Position numbers and translations under genes: made by a program. Positions 41,089 through 50,218 of a stretch of DNA of 64,000 nucleotides are shown here, one piece after another (position 1 is the first letter of the stretch; each line of letters starts with the position of its first letter). The notes beneath the pieces were generated by a model that saw only the letters and a list, made by a program, of their open reading frames with translations, ran no database searches and was not told the DNA's origin. Source of the stretch: UMGS1387 sp045539625 (GTDB lineage Bacteria > Bacillota > Clostridia > Oscillospirales > CAG-382); contig JAZQFS010000028.1 of NCBI GenBank assembly GCA_045539625.1, forward strand, positions 1 to 64,000. The letters run 5' to 3'.

Positions 41089-42112
41089 GTATTTTGACAA
41101 AAAAGGCTTGGAGCTTGTTGAAAGGCTGTGCCTTTCCTTCGGTGTGTCGGGGTATGAGGACGAAACGGCAAGTATTATAATAAAAGAAATAATTGATAGC
41201 TGCGACAGCGTTATGAAGGATGCTGTCGGAAATGTTATAGCCTATAAAAAAGGCACATCACCTACAAAGAGAGTCATGGTGTGCGCCCATATGGACGAGG
41301 TTGGCTTTGGGGTAAAGCACATCAACGAAGACGGCACGCTGGACTTTGACCAGGTTGGTATGGTAAATACCGTGCTTCCGTCAAAGAAAGTTGTAGTTGG
41401 ACGTGACAGAATAAAGGGCATTATCAGCGCAAGACCTGTTCATCTTTGCAAGGATAAAACAAAGGCTTGTGCTGTAGGCGACCTTGTGATAGACATAGGA
41501 GCAAAGGACAGAGAAGAAGCGGCGGCTTTAGGGCTTCTTGGCGAGGGAGCGTGCTTTGACAGTGATTTTGTATATATGCAGGGCGGTCTTGTAAAGGCAA
41601 AAGCGCTTGACGACAGAATTGGCTGTGCAATACTGTGTATGCTCACAAGGGAAAGCTTCAAAGAGGATATGTACTTTGCTTTTACCGTCGGTGAAGAGCT
41701 TGGCGGTGTGGGTGCTTCGGCGGCAACACACAGAATAAACCCCGATGTGTGCATTGTCGTTGAAGGAACAACGGCGTCCGATCTTGACGGAGTTCCCGAT
41801 AAGGATAAGGTGTGCAAGGTCAGAGGCGGTGCGGTGTGCCCATTTATGGACGGCGGTACGCTGTATGATAACGAATTATATACCTGTATACACAACTATG
41901 CAAAAGAGCATGATTTGAAAATACAGGTCAAATCCAAAATTGCAGGCGGAACGGATGCGGCGAAAATTCAGCGAAGTCTTGGCGGAGTAAAGACGGCTGT
42001 AATATCCTTGCCTTGCCGATATATACACACCTCGTCAAGTGTTGCGGCAATTGAGGATATGGAAAGTATGTATGCCATTATTAAAGGCGTGTGCACAGAG
42101 GCACGTTTCTGA
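41078..42112 (+). CDS. M42-family aminopeptidase, paralogue 2
   Basis: A 344-residue M42 peptidase with full ligand set: CAHMDEVGF, KALDDRIGC, TVGEELGGVGA, CIVVEGTTASD and RYIHTSSSVA. The Glu in the VVEG position replaces the Asp of paralogue 1, which is common in YsdC-like members. The GTG at 41078 is eight bases after AAAGGAGG; the more upstream GTG at 41069 overlaps that site. It overlaps the previous gene and is followed 14 bases later by the third copy. Probably cytoplasmic peptide degradation. Confidence 0.9.
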   Translation: MSFKYFDKKGLELVERLCLSFGVSGYEDETASIIIKEIIDSCDSVMKDAVGNVIAYKKGTSPTKRVMVCAHMDEVGFGVKHINEDGTLDFDQVGMVNTVLPSKKVVVGRDRIKGIISARPVHLCKDKTKACAVGDLVIDIGAKDREEAAALGLLGEGACFDSDFVYMQGGLVKAKALDDRIGCAILCMLTRESFKEDMYFAFTVGEELGGVGASAATHRINPDVCIVVEGTTASDLDGVPDKDKVCKVRGGAVCPFMDGGTLYDNELYTCIHNYAKEHDLKIQVKSKIAGGTDAAKIQRSLGGVKTAVISLPCRYIHTSSSVAAIEDMESMYAIIKGVCTEARF

Positions 42113-42126
42113 TTGGAGAAATAAGA

Positions 42127-43038
42127 ATGAGTTTATTTGAAAAGATAGCGGTTTGTCCTGCTGTTCCCGGCAAAAATGAGAGAATGACAAACCTTTTAAG
42201 AGACGAATTTTCCTGCTTTGGCTGTAAAGAAAACACCGACGGTATGGGAAACGTGTTTTTCAGCAAGGATTTCGGAGAGGGAAAGCACGTAATGCTTTGC
42301 TCGTCAATTGACATAGGCGGCGTAATTGCAACCTACATTGAAGGAAGCAAAATATATGTGGGTGCTCTGGGTAAGAGCGATATGATGCAGATTGCATTTT
42401 CAAAGGTAGTGTTTGAGGGTGCAACGGGTGTTCTTGTTGCTCCTGACGCATATAATGCGGGCACGGCTCTTACGGATTGCTATGTTGAAACCTATGATAA
42501 AAATATTTCGGACAAGGTTCAGCAAGGCGACAAGGGATACTTTGATATACCCTTAAATACCCTTGAAAACGGAGCTTACTGGGGATACGGTGCAGGCGAA
42601 AAATGCGCACTGTATACCAATGTGAAGGCGACGGCAAAGCTTTTCGGCGAAGACGGTGGGGATATTCTTAAAAAATACGGCATCGGAAAGGTGACAGCGG
42701 CGTTTCTCTCTCAGGGAAGCCTTATGTCACGGGGTGCGCTTACCGCCTGCTACGGAAAAAATCCCGATAAGGTTATACTGTTCTCGGCAAAAAAGAGCAC
42801 AGACGGTGTGACACCTGAGGATAAGTATATTATAAAGCTGCACGACAGAGCTTTTTCTGCTGACGGTGAGCTTACGGCTGAAATTTGTGCGTATCTTGAC
42901 GAAAACGGTATCAGCTATAAAAAAACGGTGGAGGGTGACGGAGATACTGCACTTGCTTCTCTTTCTCAGGCAGTGTCATGTCCTGACTGTGCAAGCATCT
43001 GCGTTCCTGTTTTCCATAACCGTGTGATAGTCAGGTAA
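42127..43038 (+). CDS. M42-family pseudo-peptidase, paralogue 3 (catalytic residues lost)
   Basis: A 303-residue protein colinear with M42 peptidases (AVCPAVPGKNERMTNLLRDE, then DGMGNVFFSK), but the metal sites are gone. Where paralogue 2 has CAHMDEVGF it has CSSIDIGGV, the LDD motif is absent, and no GEE segment is found. It ends VFHNRVIVR, short of the usual C-terminus. The reading frame is open throughout with normal codon use and a good ATG at 42127, so it looks maintained rather than decaying. A structural or regulatory subunit mixing with the two active paralogues is a plausible role. Confidence 0.65.
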   Translation: MSLFEKIAVCPAVPGKNERMTNLLRDEFSCFGCKENTDGMGNVFFSKDFGEGKHVMLCSSIDIGGVIATYIEGSKIYVGALGKSDMMQIAFSKVVFEGATGVLVAPDAYNAGTALTDCYVETYDKNISDKVQQGDKGYFDIPLNTLENGAYWGYGAGEKCALYTNVKATAKLFGEDGGDILKKYGIGKVTAAFLSQGSLMSRGALTACYGKNPDKVILFSAKKSTDGVTPEDKYIIKLHDRAFSADGELTAEICAYLDENGISYKKTVEGDGDTALASLSQAVSCPDCASICVPVFHNRVIVR

Positions 43039-43044
43039 AAAAAC

Positions 43045-43073
43045 TTGCATTTTTACCGTGTGTGTGATATAAT
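43045..43073 (+). promoter_or_regulatory. Promoter of the yybS-gdpP unit
   Basis: TTGCAT (43045-43050), a 17-base spacer, and TATAAT (43068-43073) with TGA in front, forming an extended -10. It is 34 bases upstream of the yybS start and just after the third M42 gene. Confidence 0.82.
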
Positions 43074-43106
43074 AATACGATAATTACTTTACGAAGAGGA
43101 AAATAC

Positions 43107-44465
43107 ATGGCTCAGTTCAATTATCCCGAAATGGGCGAAAACAGAATAAAAGATGTGGGAGTTATTGAAAACTGCGTGTATTCCCAGCTTATGTCACAGC
43201 AGAGAAAAGAGCACTCTCTTTTGTACCACCTTTTGTATGCGGTATTTGCAGGTATTCTCGGATACCTTGCTGTTGACAGCGGTATTCTCGGCACGTTTGC
43301 CGGAGTGGGTACACTTGCAATGTTCCTGTTTCCTGCACTTTTTAGCTATACGTTGTTGTTTTCACCTATGTTTTGCAAGGCGTTGGGTACGCTTTTGCCG
43401 CTTGTGCTGTATGGAGTAAGATTTTTTGCCATACCGATGGCTTATGACGGCTATGAACGCTTTGTGCTGTCGTCGATCACTTACTTTATGTGTTTTGTGA
43501 CGGCTGTGGTGTTTTGCGTTACGGCATACGGAAGAAAGACAAAGCTGTGGTGCTTTACGGCGGTGACAGCGGTAACGGCGTCGGCTTTTCTTGTTGCGGG
43601 ACTGATTTTTCTTATATACACTAAGGGAAGTGCTGACATATCACTTGCCGTTGGAATGATAAATGACGGAATAAATAATATGACAGCAACCTTTAAGGAA
43701 GCACTTGTGCAGGAATTCTCCGACAGCAGCCGCTTTGAAAGCTTTAAACTGTTGATTCCCGAAATAGGAGAAATGACAGAGGATACGGCGGCGTCATTCC
43801 TTGCAGAGACCTTTAAAAGCAGTCTTTCCACACTTAAAATGCTGATCCCGTCGCTGTTTATTCTTTCGTGTATGGTTTACGGCTTTATTTTTACGGAAAT
43901 TTTTTCGCTGGTGGCAAAGTATCATAAGATGCCGCTGTTTGTTTGCATTATGGACAGACATTGGTGCTACAGAATTCCGTCAAGCTGTATTACGTTTTTC
44001 GATATAATTTTGCTGTTTGTCATAATTGGAAGTATTTTCGGTTTACCTTCAAGCGTTGCGGCATCGGTTATGAATCTGCTTCTCATAATGCTTCCCGTGG
44101 TGACAATGGCAACCTTTAAAGCAATTCACTTTTTCCTGTACGGCTCGCTCCGTTCAAAGGCAGTAGCATATCTTTTGTGTGCTGTTATAGCAGTTGTGCC
44201 GATGATGTTCCTGGGAATGTGGGGATATCTTCTGCTTTGCTCGCTGGGAGTTTCTTTTGTGGCACAGAGATACCGCATTGAAGGCGAGGCAGCAAAGGTA
44301 AAAATCAGAAGCGACACAGAGCTTATGCTCATAATGTGCGGTTTAAAAGAAATACCCGTCAGGAACGACGGAACGCAAAAACCGCAAACAGACGGCGAAG
44401 AAACAGAAAACGGCAGTATTACCGACAATAATCAGGACGGCGAAAATTCCGACGGTGCACATTAA
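43107..44465 (+). CDS. yybS: DUF2232 (YybS-like) polytopic membrane protein
   Basis: A 452-residue membrane protein with roughly eight hydrophobic helices, matching DUF2232/YybS in layout: an N-terminal block (LLYAVFAGILGYLAVDSGILG), a central soluble segment of about 60 residues (MINDGINNMTATFKEALVQE), further helices and an acidic Asn/Asp/Glu-rich cytoplasmic tail. In B. subtilis yybS lies directly before yybT/gdpP near oriC, and the same order is kept here. It has the strong promoter at 43045-43073. Function is unknown; association with c-di-AMP signalling is suggested only by the neighbour. Confidence 0.8.
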   Translation: MAQFNYPEMGENRIKDVGVIENCVYSQLMSQQRKEHSLLYHLLYAVFAGILGYLAVDSGILGTFAGVGTLAMFLFPALFSYTLLFSPMFCKALGTLLPLVLYGVRFFAIPMAYDGYERFVLSSITYFMCFVTAVVFCVTAYGRKTKLWCFTAVTAVTASAFLVAGLIFLIYTKGSADISLAVGMINDGINNMTATFKEALVQEFSDSSRFESFKLLIPEIGEMTEDTAASFLAETFKSSLSTLKMLIPSLFILSCMVYGFIFTEIFSLVAKYHKMPLFVCIMDRHWCYRIPSSCITFFDIILLFVIIGSIFGLPSSVAASVMNLLLIMLPVVTMATFKAIHFFLYGSLRSKAVAYLLCAVIAVVPMMFLGMWGYLLLCSLGVSFVAQRYRIEGEAAKVKIRSDTELMLIMCGLKEIPVRNDGTQKPQTDGEETENGSITDNNQDGENSDGAH

Positions 44466-44509
44466 GCACCCATAACATAAAGCAAAAATCCTTTTCGGAG
44501 GTGACTTTT

Positions 44510-46501
44510 TTGAAGAACTACGGCAAATTTATGAAGATCATAAAAAAGCGAAGAATTGCCATGTATGCTGCCATAATACTTTTTGCGGCGGCAGTATGCT
44601 CTTCCTTTATCAATAAGAGTGCATTTGCGGTAAACTCTGCGGCGTTTGCGGTATATTCGGCACTTTTTGCTTACACGGTAATCCGAGAGGCTAATTCTTC
44701 AAGACTTGCTTCGGACAGTCCCATGCTTTCGGCAATGACTCTTGATTTTGTTACGGGACTTTCAAAGCCTGTTGTAATAGTCAACAAAAACTGTGAAATC
44801 ACCTGGTATAACAGACAGTTCCTTGAGCTGACAGGCGTGAAGGGTGCGCTGTACGGCAAAAATATTGCCGAGGATATCAGCCATAACCTTAATGCCGCAA
44901 GACTTTTCAGTCAGGAAAACTGCGAATTCGAAATAACCTTCAATGAAAGACAGTATCGTATTAACTGCAGTAATGTGCTTTCCTCACGTAAGAGCTACTG
45001 CGTTATGATGTGGGATGACTGTACGGAGCTTCACAGAACAAAGCTGCTGCTTGATTCACAGGACGCAATATGCGCTTTTATTGTAATTGATAACTTTTCG
45101 GAAGCAATGCAGTTTGTTCAGGATAAAAGCAGAACGGCGGCAGCCGTAATCGGCTCGGCACTTGACAGATGGTGCGTATCTCTCGGCGGCATTATAAAGG
45201 AATACGACAGAGAAAAGTACATGATTGTTTTTGAAAAGGGCAAGCTTGAGCACCTTCAGGAAAACAAATTTGACATACTTGACACTATTCGTTCCATCAC
45301 GGTGGACGATGCTGCAATGCAGTTTACCGCATCAATCGGTATCGGTGCAATAAGCGGAACTCTTACGGAAAAGGAAGCGGCAAGCCGCGCGGCGCTTGAT
45401 CTTGCACTTCAGCGAGGCGGCGACCAGGCAATTGTCAAAACCGAGGCGACAACAGAATTTTACGGCGGCAGAAGCCAGACGGTGCAGAAAAAGACAAAGG
45501 TAAGAAGCCGTGTTGTTGCAAACGAGCTGTGCTCACTGATTAAGCAAAGCTCAAACGTGCTTGTTATGGGACATAAGTATGCAGACCATGACTGTATTGC
45601 ATCAAGTGTTGCCGTGGCAAGAATAGCAAAGCATCTGGGCAAACAGGTAAACGTTATTGTAAATATTCACGACTTTAACCTCAAGGCAATTTTCAACAGT
45701 ATGAGAGGTGCTGATGAATATAACGATTTGTTTATTGACAGAGAAAACGCACAGGAGCTTATGAGCTCGGATACACTTCTTGTAGTGTGCGACGTCAATA
45801 ACGTAAATCTTTTTGAAGTGCCTGAAATTTACCTTGCCTGCTCAAAATTTGTGGTAATTGACCACCACAGAAAGACGGCAGAATTTACAAATGAGCCTGA
45901 GATTGCATATATCGAGCCTGCAGCATCGTCGGTATCAGAGCTTATGTGCGAAATTCTGGAACAAATTCTCAACCCGGGTGATCTTCCTGTTGTGGAAGCC
46001 AACCTTATCTTCTCAGGTCTTATACTTGATACCAAGCAGTTTACCAAGAACACAGGTGTCAGAACCTTCGGTGCAGCACAGTATCTGCGTGGCGAGGGAG
46101 CAAACCCCTATGATGCACAAAAGCTCTTCAGAACAAGTGCCGAGGATTTTATGAGAGAATCGCTGTTTGAAAACAATATACAGATTTACCGTGAGTGTAT
46201 TGCAATTTCCACCTATGAATCGGACGACGGCAGAAGCAGTGACAGAATTGCGGCGGCAAAGGCGGCAGACCGACTTCTGTCAATCGAAGGAGTATCGGCT
46301 TCCTTTGTGCTTTGTACGGTGGGCGAGGAAATCAGCATAAGTGCACGAAGCGACGGAAACGTAAATGTTCAGCTTGTGCTTGAAGCACTTGGCGGCGGCG
46401 GACACTTTGATTCGGCAGGAGCTCAGGTTAAGGAAACCTCAATGGCAGAAACGCTCCGCCTGTTGAAGCAGTCCATAGACGATTATCTTAATGTTGCCTG
46501 A
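44510..46501 (+). CDS. gdpP: Cyclic-di-AMP phosphodiesterase GdpP
   Basis: GdpP/YybT (663 aa) hydrolyses c-di-AMP. It has two N-terminal transmembrane helices (about 15-60), a PAS domain (PVVIVNKNCEITWYNRQFLELTG), a degenerate GGDEF domain and a DHH/DHHA1 catalytic unit. DHH motifs: GHKYADHDCIASS keeps the Asp pair, VCDVNN, VIDHHRKTAEF, and the DHHA1 GGGGHFDSAGAQV. The TTG at 44510 follows GGAGG by eight bases. Follows yybS by 44 bases. Loss of this enzyme raises c-di-AMP and affects cell-wall and potassium balance in relatives. Confidence 0.95.
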   Translation: MKNYGKFMKIIKKRRIAMYAAIILFAAAVCSSFINKSAFAVNSAAFAVYSALFAYTVIREANSSRLASDSPMLSAMTLDFVTGLSKPVVIVNKNCEITWYNRQFLELTGVKGALYGKNIAEDISHNLNAARLFSQENCEFEITFNERQYRINCSNVLSSRKSYCVMMWDDCTELHRTKLLLDSQDAICAFIVIDNFSEAMQFVQDKSRTAAAVIGSALDRWCVSLGGIIKEYDREKYMIVFEKGKLEHLQENKFDILDTIRSITVDDAAMQFTASIGIGAISGTLTEKEAASRAALDLALQRGGDQAIVKTEATTEFYGGRSQTVQKKTKVRSRVVANELCSLIKQSSNVLVMGHKYADHDCIASSVAVARIAKHLGKQVNVIVNIHDFNLKAIFNSMRGADEYNDLFIDRENAQELMSSDTLLVVCDVNNVNLFEVPEIYLACSKFVVIDHHRKTAEFTNEPEIAYIEPAASSVSELMCEILEQILNPGDLPVVEANLIFSGLILDTKQFTKNTGVRTFGAAQYLRGEGANPYDAQKLFRTSAEDFMRESLFENNIQIYRECIAISTYESDDGRSSDRIAAAKAADRLLSIEGVSASFVLCTVGEEISISARSDGNVNVQLVLEALGGGGHFDSAGAQVKETSMAETLRLLKQSIDDYLNVA

Positions 46502-46526
46502 CAGGGCAAAAGGAAAGAAGTAAATT

Positions 46527-47288
46527 ATGAATACTTGCAGAATTATATCCTTTGCCAACCAAAAGGGAGGCGTTGGAAAAACCACAAGTGCCGTAAATAT
46601 TGCGGCGTGCGTTGCGGCACTGGGCAAAAGAGTGCTGCTTTGCGATTTTGACCCTCAGGGAAACGCTTCAAGCGGTGTGGGTGTTGACAAAGCGGGAGAA
46701 TATACAGTATATGATGTGCTGATGGGTGAAAACCCGTATGAAGCACTTGTAAAGACGGAATATGAAAACCTTGACTGTCTGCCCTCATCTATGAGCCTTG
46801 CAGGTGCAGAGCTTGAAATAGCAGACGAAAACAAGCGTGAAGCAAAGCTTAAGACGGCACTTGATATGCTCCGTCCCGATTACGATTACATATTTATAGA
46901 CTGCCCTCCGTCGCTGGGACTTCTTACAATCAACGCTCTTTGTGCTTCAGACGGCGTAATTGTGCCCATGCAGTGCGAATATTTTGCACTTGAAGGCTTA
47001 AGCCAGCTTATGAAGACGCTTTCCATTGTAAGAAACAAGTATAACCCACGTCTGTCTCTTGACGGAGTTGTGGTTACAATGTTTGACGGCAGACTCAATC
47101 TTTCTCTTCAGGTGTTGGAGGAAATCAAAAAGCATCTTCCCGGTAAGCTCTTTAAGACGCCTGTTCCAAGAAACGTAAGGTTGTCGGAAGCACCAAGCTA
47201 CGGTATGCCCATCAAATACTACGATAAGCACTCAAAGGGTGCGGCGGCGTATGACAGTATTGCGGCAGAGCTTGTTGAGAGGTTTTAA
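46527..47288 (+). CDS. parA: ParA/Soj chromosome partitioning ATPase
   Basis: A 253-residue Walker-type ATPase. The deviant Walker A FANQKGGVGKTTSAVNIAA, LLCDFDPQGNASSG and YIFIDCPPSLGLL are those of chromosomal Soj/ParA. There is no N-terminal helix-turn-helix, so it is the short chromosomal type, not plasmid type Ia. It normally acts with ParB at parS; no parB gene is adjacent or anywhere in the window, although two perfect parS sites are at 27.6 and 30.9 kb. Preceded by gdpP (25-base gap) and followed by a lipoprotein gene. Confidence 0.93.
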   Translation: MNTCRIISFANQKGGVGKTTSAVNIAACVAALGKRVLLCDFDPQGNASSGVGVDKAGEYTVYDVLMGENPYEALVKTEYENLDCLPSSMSLAGAELEIADENKREAKLKTALDMLRPDYDYIFIDCPPSLGLLTINALCASDGVIVPMQCEYFALEGLSQLMKTLSIVRNKYNPRLSLDGVVVTMFDGRLNLSLQVLEEIKKHLPGKLFKTPVPRNVRLSEAPSYGMPIKYYDKHSKGAAAYDSIAAELVERF

Positions 47289-47305
47289 TTCCAAAGGAGA
47301 AATAA

Positions 47306-48436
47306 ATGAAGCATAATACAGTTAAAATTCTTGCCGCATTTTTGATGGCAGTATCGGTTTTGCTTATGTATTCGGGCTGTGAAAAGCAGGCAGAGGAAGC
47401 TTTGCAGGACAACAATGTGCCTGTTGTAAATGTGACTGAGACCGAAAATGAAGCTGAAGTGTCCACAGAGAATGAAACACAGCAGGAACAGGTGCAGCAG
47501 CCTGAGACACCTGCTTTCATAAATCCGCTGTCAGGCGAAGCCTGCAGTGAAGAAACTGTCAGCACAAGACCTGTTGCCATAATGATAAACAATATCAAGG
47601 CGGCAATGCCTCAGATTGGAGTGTCGGAGGCGGAAATAGTATACGAAATACTTGAAGAAGGCGGAATAACAAGACTTCTTTGCGTATATAACGACTATAA
47701 GAGTATTCCCGAAATAGGCTCGGTGCGCTCGGCAAGAGATTATTATATTGATGTTGCAAATGCACATGATGCCGTTTATGTTCATGCAGGCGGAAGCGTT
47801 TACGCAAAAGAAGCGCTTGCAACGGGAAAAACCGACCATCTTGACGGTCTTTACCTTGACCACTTTTACAGAAGTGCCGAAAGACGTAAGACAATGGCAA
47901 AAGAGCATACCCTCATGATAAGCGGTGACGGCATTGTCAAGAATATGCAGACAAAAAAATACAGACAGACAACCGATGCCCCCCAGCCTCTTGCTTTCGG
48001 TGCACACTGCCCGAGTGGTGAGGACGCCGTTTATGTTGAAATTCCCTTCTCAATGGCGTTTAAGACAAATCCCTATGCCCTTTCATTTTTCAACTATGTT
48101 CCCGAAAAGGGTACGTACAGTAAGGCACATTACGGTACAGACCACATCGACGGCGATGACGGTGAAATTCTGTCCTTTACCAACCTTTTAACCTTGGAGT
48201 GTGCTCACAGCGTAATTCCGGGCGATGCCAACGGCTGTATCAAGGTAAACTTTACGGGAAGTGGCAAGGGTAAATATTTTACAGGCGGAAAGTATAAGGA
48301 AATAGTGTGGAAAAAGCAGTCGAGAACGTCATCCTATACGCTTTATGAGGCTGACGGAGAAACGCCTCTGTTGCTTAATCCGGGCAAGAGCTATATTGCA
48401 ATAGTTCCCATAAACACCAAAATAACCGTCAAATAG
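47306..48436 (+). CDS. YerB-like DUF3048 lipoprotein
   Basis: A 376-residue lipoprotein: signal peptide with lipobox MYSGCEKQ (Cys at about 26), then a Glu/Gln/Thr-rich spacer, then the DUF3048 region. That region starts RPVAIMINNIKAAMPQIGVSEAEIVYEI and includes GSVRSARDYYIDVA and HAGGSVYAKEAL. The C-terminal part (GKGKYFTGGKYKEIVWKK, LLLNPGKSYIAIVP) is the DUF3048_C domain. YerB has no settled function; extracytoplasmic and perhaps cell-wall related. ATG at 47306 after AAAGGAGA. Confidence 0.88.
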   Translation: MKHNTVKILAAFLMAVSVLLMYSGCEKQAEEALQDNNVPVVNVTETENEAEVSTENETQQEQVQQPETPAFINPLSGEACSEETVSTRPVAIMINNIKAAMPQIGVSEAEIVYEILEEGGITRLLCVYNDYKSIPEIGSVRSARDYYIDVANAHDAVYVHAGGSVYAKEALATGKTDHLDGLYLDHFYRSAERRKTMAKEHTLMISGDGIVKNMQTKKYRQTTDAPQPLAFGAHCPSGEDAVYVEIPFSMAFKTNPYALSFFNYVPEKGTYSKAHYGTDHIDGDDGEILSFTNLLTLECAHSVIPGDANGCIKVNFTGSGKGKYFTGGKYKEIVWKKQSRTSSYTLYEADGETPLLLNPGKSYIAIVPINTKITVK

Positions 48437-48472
48437 TTAAGCAAATAATTTCACATAGAAGGACTTGAAAAA

Positions 48473-50182
48473 ATGAATGAAAAACTTTTAGTGGCAGAAA
48501 AGCTTATGGCACTTATCCCCGATATGACAGCCGAGGATATTGCGGCAATGCTTGAATATCCTGCCGACAAAAAAATGGGAGACCTTGCGCTTCCTTGCTT
48601 TAAGCTGAGCAAGATTTTGCGTAAAGCGCCGCCTATGATTGCAAACTCCCTTAAAGAAGGCATCGATGCCGATGAAAGCTGCAAGGGCATTTTCGATGAC
48701 GTGCAGAGCGTTAACGGATACCTTAACTTCTTTATCAGCAAAGGCAGCCTTGTGAAGGATCTTGAGGCAATCTTCACTAACGAAAACTATGGCTCAAGTG
48801 ACAAGGGTAAGGGCAAAACAATAGTTATTGACTACTCTTCACCCAACGTTGCAAAGCCTTTCCATATAGGACACCTGCGTTCCACAGTTATCGGTCAGTC
48901 CATAAAGAATCTGCATAAGTTCTGCGGATATGAATGTGTTGGCGTAAACCATTTGGGAGACTGGGGCACACAGTTCGGTAAGCTTATTGTTGCATATAAA
49001 AAATGGGGCAGTAAAGAAAGAATCGAAAACGGCGGAATTGATGCGCTTGTGGAAATATATGTTAAATTCCACGAGGAAGCAGAAAAAAAGCCCACTCTCA
49101 ATGATGAGGCAAGAGCGGCATTTACCGCAATGGAAAACGGCGACGAGGAATGTCTGTCTCTTTGGAAGTGGTTTATTGAAATTTCCATAAACGAGTACAA
49201 AAAGACGTATGCTCTTATCGGAGCGGATTTTGAAAGCTGGAATGGCGAAAGCTTTTACTTTGACAAGACAGACAGAGTTGTAAGTGAGCTTCGTGAAAAG
49301 CAGCTTCTCACTGTGGATGACGGTGCTGAAATCGTCAAGCTTGACGATTATAATATGCCTCCCTGTCTTATTCTCAAATCCGATGGCTCAACAATCTACG
49401 CAACCCGTGATATTGCGGCGGCTATTTACCGTAAGGAAACATATAACTTTGATAAGTGTATCTACGTTACAAGTGCAGGACAGTCACTTCACTTTGCACA
49501 GTTCTTCAAGGTTATCGGTCTTATGGGCTATGAGTGGGCAAAGGATATGGTGCACGTGCCCTTCGGTACGGTAAGTATTGAGGGTGCAAAGCTTGCAACA
49601 AGAACAGGTAATGTTGTGCTTCTTGACGATATTTTCAAGACAGCAACGGCAAAGACTCTTGAAATCATAAATCAAAAGAATCCCGATCTTGAAAATAAAG
49701 AAGAGGTTGCAAGTGCTGTCGGCGTTGGTGCTGTTGTGTTCCACGACCTTTCCAATAACAGAATCAAGGACGTAAACTTTATGTGGGACGAGGTGCTTAA
49801 CTTCGACGGCAATACAGGTCCTTACGTTCAGTATACCTACGCAAGATGCTGCGGCGTGCTTGAAAAGTCACCCGAAACACTTGAAATTAAGCCCGAAAAC
49901 AACTTCGTTCTTACCGAAGAAGCAGAGGCTAACCTTATCAAGACCTTAAAACTCTTCCCCGATAAGGTTGAAAGCGCAAGAAAAGAGCTTGAGCCCTCCT
50001 TTATCGCAAGATATCTGCTTGATGTTTGTGCAGACTTTAACCGTTTCTATCACGATTGCCCCGTACTTAAGTGCGAGGATAAGGCGGTAAAGGACACACG
50101 TATTGCGCTTGTTAAGGCGACAAGCATTGTTTTAAAGAACGGACTTACGCTTATCGGTCTTAAGACACCTAAAAACATCTGA
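48473..50182 (+). CDS. argS: Arginyl-tRNA synthetase
   Basis: Class I ArgRS (569 aa). The HIGH motif is HIGHLRST at 131-138 within DYSSPNVAKPFHIGH. The KMSKS equivalent is the relaxed GAKLATRTGN, as in many bacterial ArgRS. The C-terminal DALR anticodon domain runs PSFIARYLLDVCADFNRFYHDCPV to the end. The N-terminal Arg-tRNA domain is present (MNEKLLVAEKLMALIP). The ATG at 48473 is preceded by AGAAGGA. Followed by yebC after 36 bases. No T-box upstream. Confidence 0.96.
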   Translation: MNEKLLVAEKLMALIPDMTAEDIAAMLEYPADKKMGDLALPCFKLSKILRKAPPMIANSLKEGIDADESCKGIFDDVQSVNGYLNFFISKGSLVKDLEAIFTNENYGSSDKGKGKTIVIDYSSPNVAKPFHIGHLRSTVIGQSIKNLHKFCGYECVGVNHLGDWGTQFGKLIVAYKKWGSKERIENGGIDALVEIYVKFHEEAEKKPTLNDEARAAFTAMENGDEECLSLWKWFIEISINEYKKTYALIGADFESWNGESFYFDKTDRVVSELREKQLLTVDDGAEIVKLDDYNMPPCLILKSDGSTIYATRDIAAAIYRKETYNFDKCIYVTSAGQSLHFAQFFKVIGLMGYEWAKDMVHVPFGTVSIEGAKLATRTGNVVLLDDIFKTATAKTLEIINQKNPDLENKEEVASAVGVGAVVFHDLSNNRIKDVNFMWDEVLNFDGNTGPYVQYTYARCCGVLEKSPETLEIKPENNFVLTEEAEANLIKTLKLFPDKVESARKELEPSFIARYLLDVCADFNRFYHDCPVLKCEDKAVKDTRIALVKATSIVLKNGLTLIGLKTPKNI

Positions 50183-50218
50183 TAAAAGCTAATAAATAAT
50201 TTTTAAGGAGATATATTT

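Noticed and set aside
43107..44465. yybS-like membrane protein as a substrate transporter
   Set aside because: Helix pattern alone is not specific, and the gene order with gdpP supports DUF2232 instead.
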